DNA from: Rhizobium sp. RU20A | GTDB taxonomy: Bacteria; Pseudomonadota; Alphaproteobacteria; Rhizobiales; Rhizobiaceae | Assembly: GCF_900155885.1 (NCBI RefSeq) | Contig: NZ_FTMB01000003.1 | Span: 248,001 to 312,000 of the forward strand | Length of the DNA: 64,000 nt | Direction: 5' to 3' | Shown here: one piece after another, positions 27,298-35,092 of the stretch | Numbering within the stretch: position 1 is the first letter of the stretch | Layout: each line of letters begins with the position of its first letter | Notes under the pieces: model-generated | Seen by the model: only the letters and a program-made list of their open reading frames with translations | Database searches by the model: none | Told to the model about the DNA's origin: nothing | Position numbers and translations under genes: made by a program

Positions 27298-28665
27298 CTA
27301 ACCACCGGCCATCACCGCCGCGGCGCGGTGCAGGAAGCGGATGCGGGCCTCGAAGCCGCTGTCGCGGCCGCTTGCCGGAGAGGACAGGACAAGCTCGGCG
27401 TTCATCTGCTGCAACAGACGCTCCACGATCGACAGGCCAAGGCCCGAGCCGGGTGCCTGCGTGCGACCGCGGCCAAAGCGGCGGCGGATCGCAGCCAATT
27501 CCTCCGTGGCAAGGACAGGGCCACCATTAGCAATTGACATCGTTGCCCCTTCCTCGATCCGAAGGGTGATGGGCTCATCGCTTGCGCCATGGCGTATCGC
27601 GTTTTCGACGAGGTTGCGCAGGACAATGGCGAAAGCATCGGGATCGGCGGGCTCGAAGAGGCGGGCGTCCGGTGCGCGCAGCACTTCCAGCCGGCCCGGG
27701 TCGTCCATGCGGCGCCGGAAATCGGTGACGACGAGATCGATGACCGGAAGGAGATCGATTGCCCGGTCTGCCGCGCCGATGCCTGCCTCCGCGCGCGACA
27801 GTTGCAGGAGCTTTTCGGTCAGGCCGGCAAGGCGGGTCAGCGCATGCTCGACCTGCCTGGCGCGGTCGCGGGCCGGTCCATCGCCAAGAAGTGCGATCAG
27901 GACTTCGGTCTGCGCCAACGCACCGGCCAGCGGCGTGCGCAATTCGTGGGCGCTGTTGGCGGTGAATTCGCGCTCCGCATCGAGCGCCGTTCGCAGCCGG
28001 GCAAGCAGGGCGTTGACGGACAGCACGATCGGCTGCAACTCGCGCGGCAGGGCGTCGACGGACATGTCGGCCAGATTTCCGCTGTCCTTCACGCCGATAG
28101 CGGCACGCAGGTCCTCCACCGGTGCCATGACGCGGCGCACGATGAGCCAGACGAGCAGCACGCTGCCGGGGACGAGCAGGAACAGCGGCAGCAGCAGCGC
28201 CGCCGCGCCTTCGCGCAGGGCCTCCCGGCGGTGGCCGAGCGGGTCGGCCACCTGAATGAAGATCGTGTTGCTGATTGCCGCCAGCGTATAAACGCGGTGG
28301 CCATCTCCATCCCAGAAACCACTCTTCAACGGCGCGTTGAACGGTTCCCGCGCCTGGTCATGCGAGTGCATCAGCACCTTTCCGCTGGCATCGCGGACCT
28401 GGTAGGTCACATATTCCTCTTCGCTCAGCGGCGCCGCCTGCTGGAAGTTCAGCGGGCCCTGGTCGTCGCTGCGCTGAAAAAGATCATCGACCACGAGAGG
28501 CAGAAGGCGCGCGGCGGTTTCCTCCAGCGCACTGTCGAAGATTTCCCCGAACTCTTCCTGCATCACATAGGCGCCGAGCCCGGTGGCAGCCAGCCAGAAG
28601 CAGGTGAGTGTTGCGGTCAGCCAGACGACGAGGCGCTGGGCCATGCTCTTATCGCGGCCTCTCAT
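27298..28665 (-). CDS. two-component sensor histidine kinase
   Basis: A 455-residue membrane kinase. Two membrane segments (about 12-34 and 154-178) flank a periplasmic sensor of roughly 120 residues. HAMP follows, then the dimerisation domain with phospho-acceptor His240 in HELRTP. The ATPase domain has LRNLVENAIRHGA and GSGLGLSIVERLL. The ATG overlaps the response regulator stop codon by four bases, so the two are translationally coupled. Overall closest in layout to QseC/PmrB-type kinases. The signal is unknown. The divergent PepSY-like and cytochrome b561 genes and the nearby EptA-like gene are plausible targets. Confidence 0.92.
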   Translation of the reverse strand: MRGRDKSMAQRLVVWLTATLTCFWLAATGLGAYVMQEEFGEIFDSALEETAARLLPLVVDDLFQRSDDQGPLNFQQAAPLSEEEYVTYQVRDASGKVLMHSHDQAREPFNAPLKSGFWDGDGHRVYTLAAISNTIFIQVADPLGHRREALREGAAALLLPLFLLVPGSVLLVWLIVRRVMAPVEDLRAAIGVKDSGNLADMSVDALPRELQPIVLSVNALLARLRTALDAEREFTANSAHELRTPLAGALAQTEVLIALLGDGPARDRARQVEHALTRLAGLTEKLLQLSRAEAGIGAADRAIDLLPVIDLVVTDFRRRMDDPGRLEVLRAPDARLFEPADPDAFAIVLRNLVENAIRHGASDEPITLRIEEGATMSIANGGPVLATEELAAIRRRFGRGRTQAPGSGLGLSIVERLLQQMNAELVLSSPASGRDSGFEARIRFLHRAAAVMAGG

Positions 28666-29321
28666 GCCTTGCCCATCCGGTAGCCGATGCCGCGCACCGT
28701 CTCCACAATGTCCTTGCCGAGCTTTTTGCGCAGGCGGCTGACATAGACCTCCACCGTGTTGCTCTCCACCTCCTGGCCAAAGGCGTAGAGCGCTTCCTCG
28801 ATCTGCTGCTTGGAGATGATCGCGCCGGGGCGGGCGACCAGAACATCGAGCACGGCCCATTCACGGCTCGAAAGAACGATATCGGCACCGGACAGCTGCA
28901 CGGCGCGGTCGGCGGGGTGAATGGTAAGGGCACCGATGACGATGACCGGCCGCGCCTGCCCGGCATAGCGCCGGGCCACCGCCAGCATTCGCGCCGTCAA
29001 CTCATCGAGATGGAATGGCTTGACGAGGTAGTCGTCGGCCCCGCTGTTGAGACCCTCGATGCGGTCGGAGAGCTGATCATGGGCCGTGAGGATGATGACT
29101 GGCGTCGTATCGCCACGCCCGCGCAGGTCCTTGAGAAAAGTGATGCCAGAGCCGTCAGGCAGGCGCAGATCGAGCAGGAGGAGGCCGTAGGCGGCCGTGC
29201 GGGCGGCGATCTCGGCATCCGCGATGGTCTTCATCCAGTCCACGGCATGGCCGGCTGCCGTCACATGGGCACGCACCGCATCGCCCAAGATTTCGTTGTC
29301 TTCGACGAGCAGGATGCGCAC
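28662..29321 (-). CDS. OmpR-family response regulator (PmrA/QseB-like)
   Basis: A 219-residue regulator. The receiver domain starts MRILLVEDNE with the phospho-acceptor Asp51 in LLLLDLRLPDGSG, and has the conserved Thr in IILTAHD and Lys in YLVKPF. The C-terminal OmpR/PhoB winged helix ends VETVRGIGYRM. It is the first gene of the pair with the kinase. The gap to the divergent secreted-protein gene is 188 bases and should hold the control sites. Assignment to the PmrA/QseB subgroup is by general resemblance. Confidence 0.93.
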   Translation of the reverse strand: MRILLVEDNEILGDAVRAHVTAAGHAVDWMKTIADAEIAARTAAYGLLLLDLRLPDGSGITFLKDLRGRGDTTPVIILTAHDQLSDRIEGLNSGADDYLVKPFHLDELTARMLAVARRYAGQARPVIVIGALTIHPADRAVQLSGADIVLSSREWAVLDVLVARPGAIISKQQIEEALYAFGQEVESNTVEVYVSRLRKKLGKDIVETVRGIGYRMGKA

Positions 29322-29509
29322 CGCTTTCCCTTTCTTTGCCGGCTTCGGACTTTTGTGACGGTCCGGCCACCCTTGTTCTGTTTCGAGCGATCCTGACGGA
29401 GTGCTGAATGCGCGCCAAGGACTTTCTTTGCTCTGTGCGCGGGCTTCAGGGGGCCGTCAGGAAGGACGGAAATAACGTCCTCATTCTTCTCAACAAATGG
29501 AGACTTGCA

Positions 29510-29776
29510 ATGAAGATGATCCTTTCCACCATTGTCGGCACGCTTCTTCTGGCCGGCGCGGCCACCGCTTCCGAAAAGTGCCGCGTCCCGATGACCGACT
29601 GGCAGCCGCGGGAGGCGCTGCAGACCAAGCTTGAGGGAGAGGGTTGGAAGGTCCGCTCCATCCGCAGCGAGGACGGTTGCTACGAGGCCTATGCGTTGAA
29701 TGCAAAGGGCGAAAAGGTCGAAGCCTATTTCGATCCCAAGACCTTCGTGGCGGTCGACATGAAGAGCGAGGACTGA
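29510..29776 (+). CDS. small secreted PepSY-like protein
   Basis: An 88-residue protein with a signal peptide of about 20 residues (MKMILSTIVGTLLLAGAATA). The mature part has two cysteines, Cys24 and Cys57, that could form a disulfide. The segment REALQTKLEGEGWKVRSIRSEDGCYEAYALNAKGEKVEAYFDP is laid out as a PepSY-type alpha/beta unit. The next gene, three bases later, encodes a cytochrome b561, and the pair recurs beside two-component systems in proteobacteria. It probably works in the periplasm with the cytochrome, but no activity is established. Divergent from the response regulator gene. Confidence 0.8.
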   Translation: MKMILSTIVGTLLLAGAATASEKCRVPMTDWQPREALQTKLEGEGWKVRSIRSEDGCYEAYALNAKGEKVEAYFDPKTFVAVDMKSED

Positions 29777-29779
29777 CCC

Positions 29780-30325
29780 ATGCAGACCCTTGCCACGGTG
29801 AAGGTCTGGGACCCCCTGGTCCGGATCTTCCACTGGGGGCTCGTCGGCAGTTTCGCGGTCGCCTTCCTGACTGCGGAAGATATCCGCGACGTGCATGAGG
29901 TGGCCGGCTATGTTGCCGGCGGCCTCATCGCCACTCGCCTCGTCATGGGCTTTGCCGGCTCGCCCTATGCCCGCTTCCGCCAGTTCCTGCGCAGCCCGGT
30001 GGAGGTCGTGTCCTACCTGCGCAGCATGATCCGCCACCGCGATCGCCGCTATATCGGCCACAATCCGCTGGGTGGGCTCATGGTGATGGTCCTCATCCTC
30101 GCCATGGGCGGCATTGCACTGACCGGCTGGCTGCAGACCACGGATGCCTATTGGGGCGTCGAATGGGTGGAAGAGCTGCACGAGGCGCTGGCGAACCTGA
30201 TGCTGGGGGCCGTTGCCGTGCATCTGTGCGGCGTCGTCTTCGAGAGCATCCGCCACAATGAAAATCTGGTGGCGGCGATGATCTCGGGCCGCAAACGGGC
30301 TCCGGCCCCGGGCGATGTCGTCTGA
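29780..30325 (+). CDS. cytochrome b561-type membrane haem protein
   Basis: A 181-residue protein with four membrane helices and four candidate haem-ligand histidines: His18 (RIFHWG), His39 (VHEVAG), His134 (ELHEAL) and His148 (AVHLCG). This matches the bacterial cytochrome b561/Ni-Fe hydrogenase b-type group, which moves electrons across or along the inner membrane. It starts three bases after the PepSY-like gene and is surely co-transcribed. Its redox partner is not in the window unless the PepSY-like protein acts as one. A strong terminator follows. Confidence 0.88.
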   Translation: MQTLATVKVWDPLVRIFHWGLVGSFAVAFLTAEDIRDVHEVAGYVAGGLIATRLVMGFAGSPYARFRQFLRSPVEVVSYLRSMIRHRDRRYIGHNPLGGLMVMVLILAMGGIALTGWLQTTDAYWGVEWVEELHEALANLMLGAVAVHLCGVVFESIRHNENLVAAMISGRKRAPAPGDVV

Positions 30326-30351
30326 TACGTCGGGCATTTTACAGGAAAAAC

Positions 30352-30385
30352 AAAGGCCATCGCCCTCCCCGGGCGATGGCCTTTT
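30352..30385 (+). terminator. bidirectional terminator between cytochrome b561 and eptA-like genes
   Basis: AAAGGCCATCGCCC pairs with GGGCGATGGCCTTT around a five-base loop, with a T run on both strands. It lies between convergent genes and can serve both. Confidence 0.88.
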
Positions 30386-30440
30386 CATTGTTCGAGACGA
30401 CGATGAGCCCCTGAACCGCCCGGCGCTACCTGCGCCATTC

Positions 30441-32087
30441 TCAGGAGCTGGCTCCTGTGCGGCAGGATGAGACGAGGTCGAGGCTCTTGTCGCGCACGCT
30501 GGTCTCCACATGCATCATGCCGAGCACCGTGTGGAAGATATTGTCGTGTGAGACGTCGCCAGCCGCTTCCCTGGCGAGACAGGCCATGTCGATCTGCTTC
30601 TTCTCCGCATCGCCAAACCAGAGCAGGAAGGGCACATGAGTCTGCTGGCTCGGAGCGATCATATAGGGCGCGCCATGCAGGTAGACGCCGTATTCGCCGA
30701 GCGATTCGCCATGGTCGGAGGCATAGATCAGCGAAGGATCGAAGCGGTCCTGCCCGGCCTTCAGGCGATCGATGATGCTGGAGATGATGTGGTCGGAGTA
30801 AAGCAGCGTGTTGTCATAGGCGTTCACCAGTTCCTCATGGGTGCAGTCGGCAAACTCGGCCGATCGGCAATCCGGCGTGAAGCGGCGGAACTCTTCCGGG
30901 TAGCGCAGGAAATAGGAAGGACCGTGGCTGCCGATCTGGTGGACGACAAGCACGGTGTCCCGAGTGATCGTGCCGATCCAATTGTCGATCTCTTTGAGGA
31001 ACATGCCGTCTTGGCACTCGCCGTCCTTGCAGAAGGCGGGATCGTTCATGGCGGGGAAGCTGACTTCCTGGATGCGCGCGGCAACCTTGTAGCTGCCCGT
31101 GTTGTTGTCCCACCAGTTCACGGTGACACCGGCATGGCGCAGCACATCCACGAGGTTTTCCGTCTCGATGCCCTTGCGGTGCGTATAGTCGCTGCGGGTG
31201 TAGACGGAAAAGAGACAGGGGATCGAGACGGCGGTCGAAGTGCCGCAACTCGTCGCCTTTGGAAAATAGGTGATGTCCTGCGTCTTCAGTTCCGGCGTCG
31301 TCTCGCGGCCGTAGCCGCTCAGCGACCAGTTTTCCGCCCGCGCGGTCTCGCCGGCGACGATGACGACAAGGCGCGGCTTGCGGGCCGGCACGGCGGCGCC
31401 AACGACTTTCGCATCCGTGCCGAGGGGCTTCACCACGATATTGGCTTCCGACCCCTTGCCGATCACGAATTTCACGGCGGAAGCGACCGGGGTCACCGGA
31501 TTGAGGGTCTCGAACCAGTCGCGGTGGATGCGGATCAGCGAGGCATACATGTAGGAATACTGGTAGGCTGCAGCCCCGGCCAGGGCCAGGCAGGCGGCAA
31601 TCGCGATCAGATTGTGCAAGACCTTGCGGCCAAAGCTGCGGTGTTCGACGCGCACGATGGCGACGAGCGCGGCTGGAACGATGCCGAAGAGCAGCATGTG
31701 CAGCGCAAAGCCCGGCGTCATCAGATGCCCGGCCTCGGCTGTGTTGGTCTCCGCCGCGTTGCGGATCATCTCCGTGTCGACGATGATGCCGAACTGATCC
31801 ATGAACCAGGCGGCCGCCGCGCTGGCGAGGATCAGGAAGATGAAGATCGGCTTCGTCAGATATTTGACGGAAACGGCGATGCACGCGGCGCTGAACAGCC
31901 CCGCCATGCCGAAGCCCAGCACGATCACGGCGAGCGGCTGGTCGGACATGTAGTCCCAAGCCTTTGACCAGTAGGTATGGTTGGTCACGAACAGCAGATA
32001 GAGGGCGACGGCGATCGACAGCGGGATGCTGGGCATGCGGGGTCGGAAATCCGAAGTGGACCGACCGGCCAAAGCGGGGGAATACAC
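30441..32087 (-). CDS. phosphoethanolamine transferase (EptA family)
   Basis: A 548-residue inner-membrane enzyme. Five N-terminal membrane segments (to about residue 180) precede a periplasmic alkaline-phosphatase-fold domain. Metal and catalytic motifs are VAGETARAENWSLSGYGRETTPEL (starting near 244), CGTSTAVSIPC with the acceptor Thr (281-291), and YASDHGESLGEYGVYLHG. It should transfer phosphoethanolamine from phosphatidylethanolamine to lipid A or another glycolipid, which in enterics lowers polymyxin sensitivity. The start is a GTG with AGGAGA eight bases upstream, chosen over a GTG eight codons earlier and an ATG 17 codons later. Confidence 0.9.
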   Translation of the reverse strand: MYSPALAGRSTSDFRPRMPSIPLSIAVALYLLFVTNHTYWSKAWDYMSDQPLAVIVLGFGMAGLFSAACIAVSVKYLTKPIFIFLILASAAAAWFMDQFGIIVDTEMIRNAAETNTAEAGHLMTPGFALHMLLFGIVPAALVAIVRVEHRSFGRKVLHNLIAIAACLALAGAAAYQYSYMYASLIRIHRDWFETLNPVTPVASAVKFVIGKGSEANIVVKPLGTDAKVVGAAVPARKPRLVVIVAGETARAENWSLSGYGRETTPELKTQDITYFPKATSCGTSTAVSIPCLFSVYTRSDYTHRKGIETENLVDVLRHAGVTVNWWDNNTGSYKVAARIQEVSFPAMNDPAFCKDGECQDGMFLKEIDNWIGTITRDTVLVVHQIGSHGPSYFLRYPEEFRRFTPDCRSAEFADCTHEELVNAYDNTLLYSDHIISSIIDRLKAGQDRFDPSLIYASDHGESLGEYGVYLHGAPYMIAPSQQTHVPFLLWFGDAEKKQIDMACLAREAAGDVSHDNIFHTVLGMMHVETSVRDKSLDLVSSCRTGASS

Positions 32088-32297
32088 GGGGCTCTGTCTC
32101 CTGACATGCACGGACCCTGCCGATGGCGGCCGGCCCTGTTCTCAAGCCCCGTTGGTTGAACTCCGTACCTGACAGGAAGCTGAAGGTGAGAGGCGCAACC
32201 AAGCGATGGGCGGGCGTCGAACCACCGGTCGCCTTTCAGCGTCGTGTCAGGCGGGCGTTAGAAAAGTCGGATCCCGATCGACACGGATCCGCACAGC

Positions 32298-32441
32298 ATG
32301 AAATCCCGAACGAAAACCATCCCCCTCGGCCCTGCCCTCGTCGGCTTCCTTGTCCTCACGGTGCTGGCGATCCCCATCGTCAGACATCCGCCGACACCGG
32401 CTTCGGCGATCAGGGCCGATATCGGACTTGTTCGCCGGTAG
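32298..32441 (+). CDS. possible 47-residue membrane peptide
   Basis: A short frame starting MKSRTKTIPLGPALVGFLVL, with basic N-terminus, one hydrophobic helix (about 9-28) and a polar tail. It occupies most of the gap between the eptA-like gene and the IclR gene. It looks like a small membrane protein or signal peptide, but the ribosome-binding site is weak. No family recognised. Confidence 0.3.
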   Translation: MKSRTKTIPLGPALVGFLVLTVLAIPIVRHPPTPASAIRADIGLVRR

Positions 32442-32474
32442 CTCCAAGGGGATCAAAGGCATGCTGCGCGGGGA

Positions 32475-33260
32475 TCAGCCGGCGAGAAACTCGGCGCCCG
32501 ACATGACCGAAAGCGCCCGCCCGGCGGCCTTCAGGCTTTCAACGGCACCCTCCATGTCCGGGGCATCTTCCGCATTGATGAGCGGCAGGAAGGGAATGGT
32601 GAGCGCCGCAACGGCCTTGCCGTCGGCCCCCAGAACCGGCACGGAGAGATTGGTGACGCCTGCCGTCTGGGCGCTCGGCATGCGCTCGTGGCCGCATTCG
32701 CGCACCCGCTCCAGCCTTTCGAAATAGGCAACGTCGAGCCCCCAGCCGTCGGCGCGGTCGCCAAGATGCTCGGCGATCATCCGCTCACGCTCCTCCTGGT
32801 CGCGGAAGGCCAGCAGCACATGCCCGGAGCCCGTGTCGAACAGACCAATGCGCGAACCGACGCGGATGGAAATGCCCCAGTACCCCGGGGCTTCCTGCTG
32901 GGCGACGACGACGGGATTGCCACGGTCGAACACGACGAGCTGATTGGCCTGGCGCGTCGCCTCGGCAAGATCGCGCATGACCGGGACGGCAAAGGAGGTC
33001 AGGCGCCGGATCGGCGCATGCCGCTGCGCAAGGCCAAACAGCTTCAGCGACAGGGCAAAGCGGTCCCCATCCATCCGGCTCACATAGCCACGCTTCACGA
33101 GCCGATCGAGCATGCGGTAAAATTCGCTGGCACTGCGATCGAGCCGTTTGGCGATCTCGGCCTGCGTCAGGCCGCTCTCCTCCTCCGCCAGCAGTTCCAG
33201 AATATCGAGGCCCTTGTCCAGCGCCGGGGCACGGTAGCGATCGCTGTCATTTTCGCTCAT
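32475..33260 (-). CDS. IclR-family transcriptional regulator
   Basis: A 261-residue regulator. The N-terminal winged helix includes LDKGLDILELLAEEESGLTQAEIAKRLDRSASEFYRMLDRLVKRGYV. The IclR effector domain follows, with FDRGNPVVVAQQEAPGYWGISIRVGSRIGLFDTGSG and TNLSVPVLGADGKAVAALTIPF. AGGGG precedes the chosen ATG. It is divergent from the SDR-FAH-fuconate dehydratase genes and is very likely their repressor or activator, responding to a pathway intermediate. A palindrome lies just upstream of its start. Confidence 0.92.
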   Translation of the reverse strand: MSENDSDRYRAPALDKGLDILELLAEEESGLTQAEIAKRLDRSASEFYRMLDRLVKRGYVSRMDGDRFALSLKLFGLAQRHAPIRRLTSFAVPVMRDLAEATRQANQLVVFDRGNPVVVAQQEAPGYWGISIRVGSRIGLFDTGSGHVLLAFRDQEERERMIAEHLGDRADGWGLDVAYFERLERVRECGHERMPSAQTAGVTNLSVPVLGADGKAVAALTIPFLPLINAEDAPDMEGAVESLKAAGRALSVMSGAEFLAG

Positions 33261-33283
33261 GTCGGCCCCTGCGCGCTTGACTA

Positions 33284-33310
33284 CTGGTGAACAAACGTTT
33301 TGTATATGAA
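33284..33310. promoter_or_regulatory. candidate operator in the iclR/SDR gap
   Basis: An AT-rich island around AAACGTTT, flanked by ACA on one side and TTGT on the other, gives an imperfect palindrome (ACAAACG / TTTTGT). It lies 24-50 bases upstream of the IclR start codon in an otherwise G+C-rich gap. A binding site for the IclR protein is an inference from position. Confidence 0.35.
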
Positions 33311-33455
33311 TGAACGAGCGGCACGCAAGAGGGTGTCGCGTCTTGGGGAGGACGCCAGTTGGCGGTCGCGAGGAGGCGACCTCAAACCGGGATCGACCCC
33401 TTTTTTGCATGTGAGACGCGGCGCGCCGCCGGCTATCCGCCAGAAGGAGTTACCC

Positions 33456-34190
33456 ATGTCACTTTCACTCGCCAACAAGCGCGTGCTCGTCACCGCCGCC
33501 GGCCAGGGCATCGGCCGTGCCAGCGCCTTGGCGTTCGCGCGTGCAGGCGCATCCGTCGTTGCTACCGACATCAACGCAGCGGCGCTCGCGACGCTCGATG
33601 GCGAAGCGGGTATCACGACGCGCATCCTCGACGTTCTCAAGGACGAGGCCGTGGCGAGCGTTGTCTCCGAGACCGGCCCCTTCGACGTGCTGTTCAACTG
33701 CGCGGGCTTCGTGCATGCCGGTTCCATTCTCGAAATGACCGACAAGGACCTCGACTTCGCCTTCGACCTGAATGTCCGCGCCATGATCCGCGTCATCCGC
33801 GCCGTGCTGCCGGCCATGCTGGAGAAGAAGGACGGGTCGATCATCAACATGGCCTCCGTCGCCTCCAGCGTGAAGGGCGTGCCGAACCGCTGCGCCTACA
33901 CCGTCACCAAGGCCGCCGTCGTCGGCCTCACCAAGTCGGTCGCGGCGGACTATGTCGGACAGGGGATTCGATGCAACGCCATCTGCCCCGGCACGGTCGA
34001 AAGCCCCTCCTTGCAGGACCGCATGAAGGCGCAGGGCGATTATGACACGGCCCGTGCCGCTTTCATCGCGCGCCAGCCGATGGGCCGCCTCGGCACGCCC
34101 GAGGAAATCGCCGATCTCGCCGTCTATCTCGCCGGCGCCACCTACACGTCCGGCCAAGCCTACGCCATCGACGGCGGCTGGACGATCTGA
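33456..34190 (+). CDS. SDR dehydrogenase, probably 2-keto-3-deoxy-L-fuconate dehydrogenase
   Basis: A 244-residue classical short-chain dehydrogenase. The cofactor loop TAAGQGIG is at 13-20. Asp38 after the second strand favours NAD over NADP. NCAG is at 81-84 and the catalytic pair is Tyr148 and Lys152 (YTVTK), with Ser in MASVASS. AAGGAG precedes the ATG. Because FAH-hydrolase and L-fuconate dehydratase genes follow, the best reading is oxidation of 2-keto-3-deoxy-L-fuconate to the 2,4-diketo acid, as described in Xanthomonas. The substrate is inferred from context; other deoxy sugar acids are possible. Confidence 0.88.
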   Translation: MSLSLANKRVLVTAAGQGIGRASALAFARAGASVVATDINAAALATLDGEAGITTRILDVLKDEAVASVVSETGPFDVLFNCAGFVHAGSILEMTDKDLDFAFDLNVRAMIRVIRAVLPAMLEKKDGSIINMASVASSVKGVPNRCAYTVTKAAVVGLTKSVAADYVGQGIRCNAICPGTVESPSLQDRMKAQGDYDTARAAFIARQPMGRLGTPEEIADLAVYLAGATYTSGQAYAIDGGWTI

Positions 34191-34217
34191 TCTTCCGTTT
34201 TTTAAAGGACACCTCCC

Positions 34218-35060
34218 ATGAAGCTCACCCGTGTCGGCCCTCCCTGCCAGGAAAAGCCCGCCCTCGTCGACAAGGACGGCAAGCTGCGCGACCTGTCCGC
34301 CCATGTTTCCGATATTGGCGGCGCGGCGATCTCGCCGGAAGGCCTTGCCCGCATCGCCGCGCTCGATCCGGCCAGCCTGCCGGAGCTTGAAGCCGGGCGT
34401 TTCGGCCCCTGCGTTGCCGGCACCGGCAAGTTCATCTGCATCGGCCTCAACTATTCCGACCACGCCGCCGAAAGCGGCATGGCCGTTCCGCCGGAGCCGG
34501 TCATCTTCATGAAGGCAACCTCGGCGATCTGCGGGCCGGATGACGATGTGCTGATCCCGCGCGGCTCTGAAAAGACCGACTGGGAAGTCGAACTCGGTGT
34601 CGTCATCGGCAAGACCGCAAAATATGTCTCGGAAGAAGAGGCGCTCGATTACGTCGCTGGCTACTGCGTCGTGCATGACGTGTCGGAACGCGCCTTCCAG
34701 CTGGAACATGCGGGCCAGTGGACCAAGGGGAAGTCCTCCGACACGTTCGGCCCGATCGGCCCTTACCTCGTGACCAAGGACGAGGTTGCCGATCCCCAAG
34801 CCCTCGACATGTGGCTGAAGGTCAACGGCGAGACGATGCAGAACGGCTCTACCCGGACCATGGTCTACGGCGTCGCCTTCCTCGTTTCCTATCTCAGCCG
34901 TTTCATGTCGCTGCAGCCGGGTGACATCATCTCCACCGGCACGCCGCCGGGCGTCGGCATGGGCCAGAAGCCGCCGCGCTATCTCAAGGCGGGCGACGTG
35001 GTCGAGCTCGGCATTGCCGGCCTTGGCCAGCAGAAGCAGACGCTGCGCAACGACGCCTGA
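34218..35060 (+). CDS. FAH-family hydrolase, probably 2,4-diketo-3-deoxy-L-fuconate hydrolase
   Basis: A 280-residue fumarylacetoacetate hydrolase-family enzyme. The entry motif GLNYSDHAAE is at 76-85. Metal ligands are visible as Glu123 and Glu125 in DWEVELG and Asp154 in VVHDVSER. GDIISTGTPPGVGMGQKPPRYL is the closing conserved segment. In the non-phosphorylative L-fucose route this family cleaves the 2,4-diketo acid to pyruvate and L-lactate. It lies 27 bases after the SDR gene and 32 before the dehydratase gene, so it is part of one operon. Acylpyruvase-type activity on another substrate is the alternative. Confidence 0.88.
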   Translation: MKLTRVGPPCQEKPALVDKDGKLRDLSAHVSDIGGAAISPEGLARIAALDPASLPELEAGRFGPCVAGTGKFICIGLNYSDHAAESGMAVPPEPVIFMKATSAICGPDDDVLIPRGSEKTDWEVELGVVIGKTAKYVSEEEALDYVAGYCVVHDVSERAFQLEHAGQWTKGKSSDTFGPIGPYLVTKDEVADPQALDMWLKVNGETMQNGSTRTMVYGVAFLVSYLSRFMSLQPGDIISTGTPPGVGMGQKPPRYLKAGDVVELGIAGLGQQKQTLRNDA

Positions 35061-35092
35061 CAGCGCCGACAAGACCAGCCCGGGGGAGCACC

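Noticed and set aside
30636-31967. 443-codon plus-strand frame inside the EptA-like gene
   Set aside because: Antisense shadow of a gene whose catalytic motifs are intact.
34218-35060. FAH-family gene as fumarylacetoacetase of tyrosine breakdown
   Set aside because: It is shorter than fumarylacetoacetases, and its operon partners belong to deoxy sugar acid breakdown.
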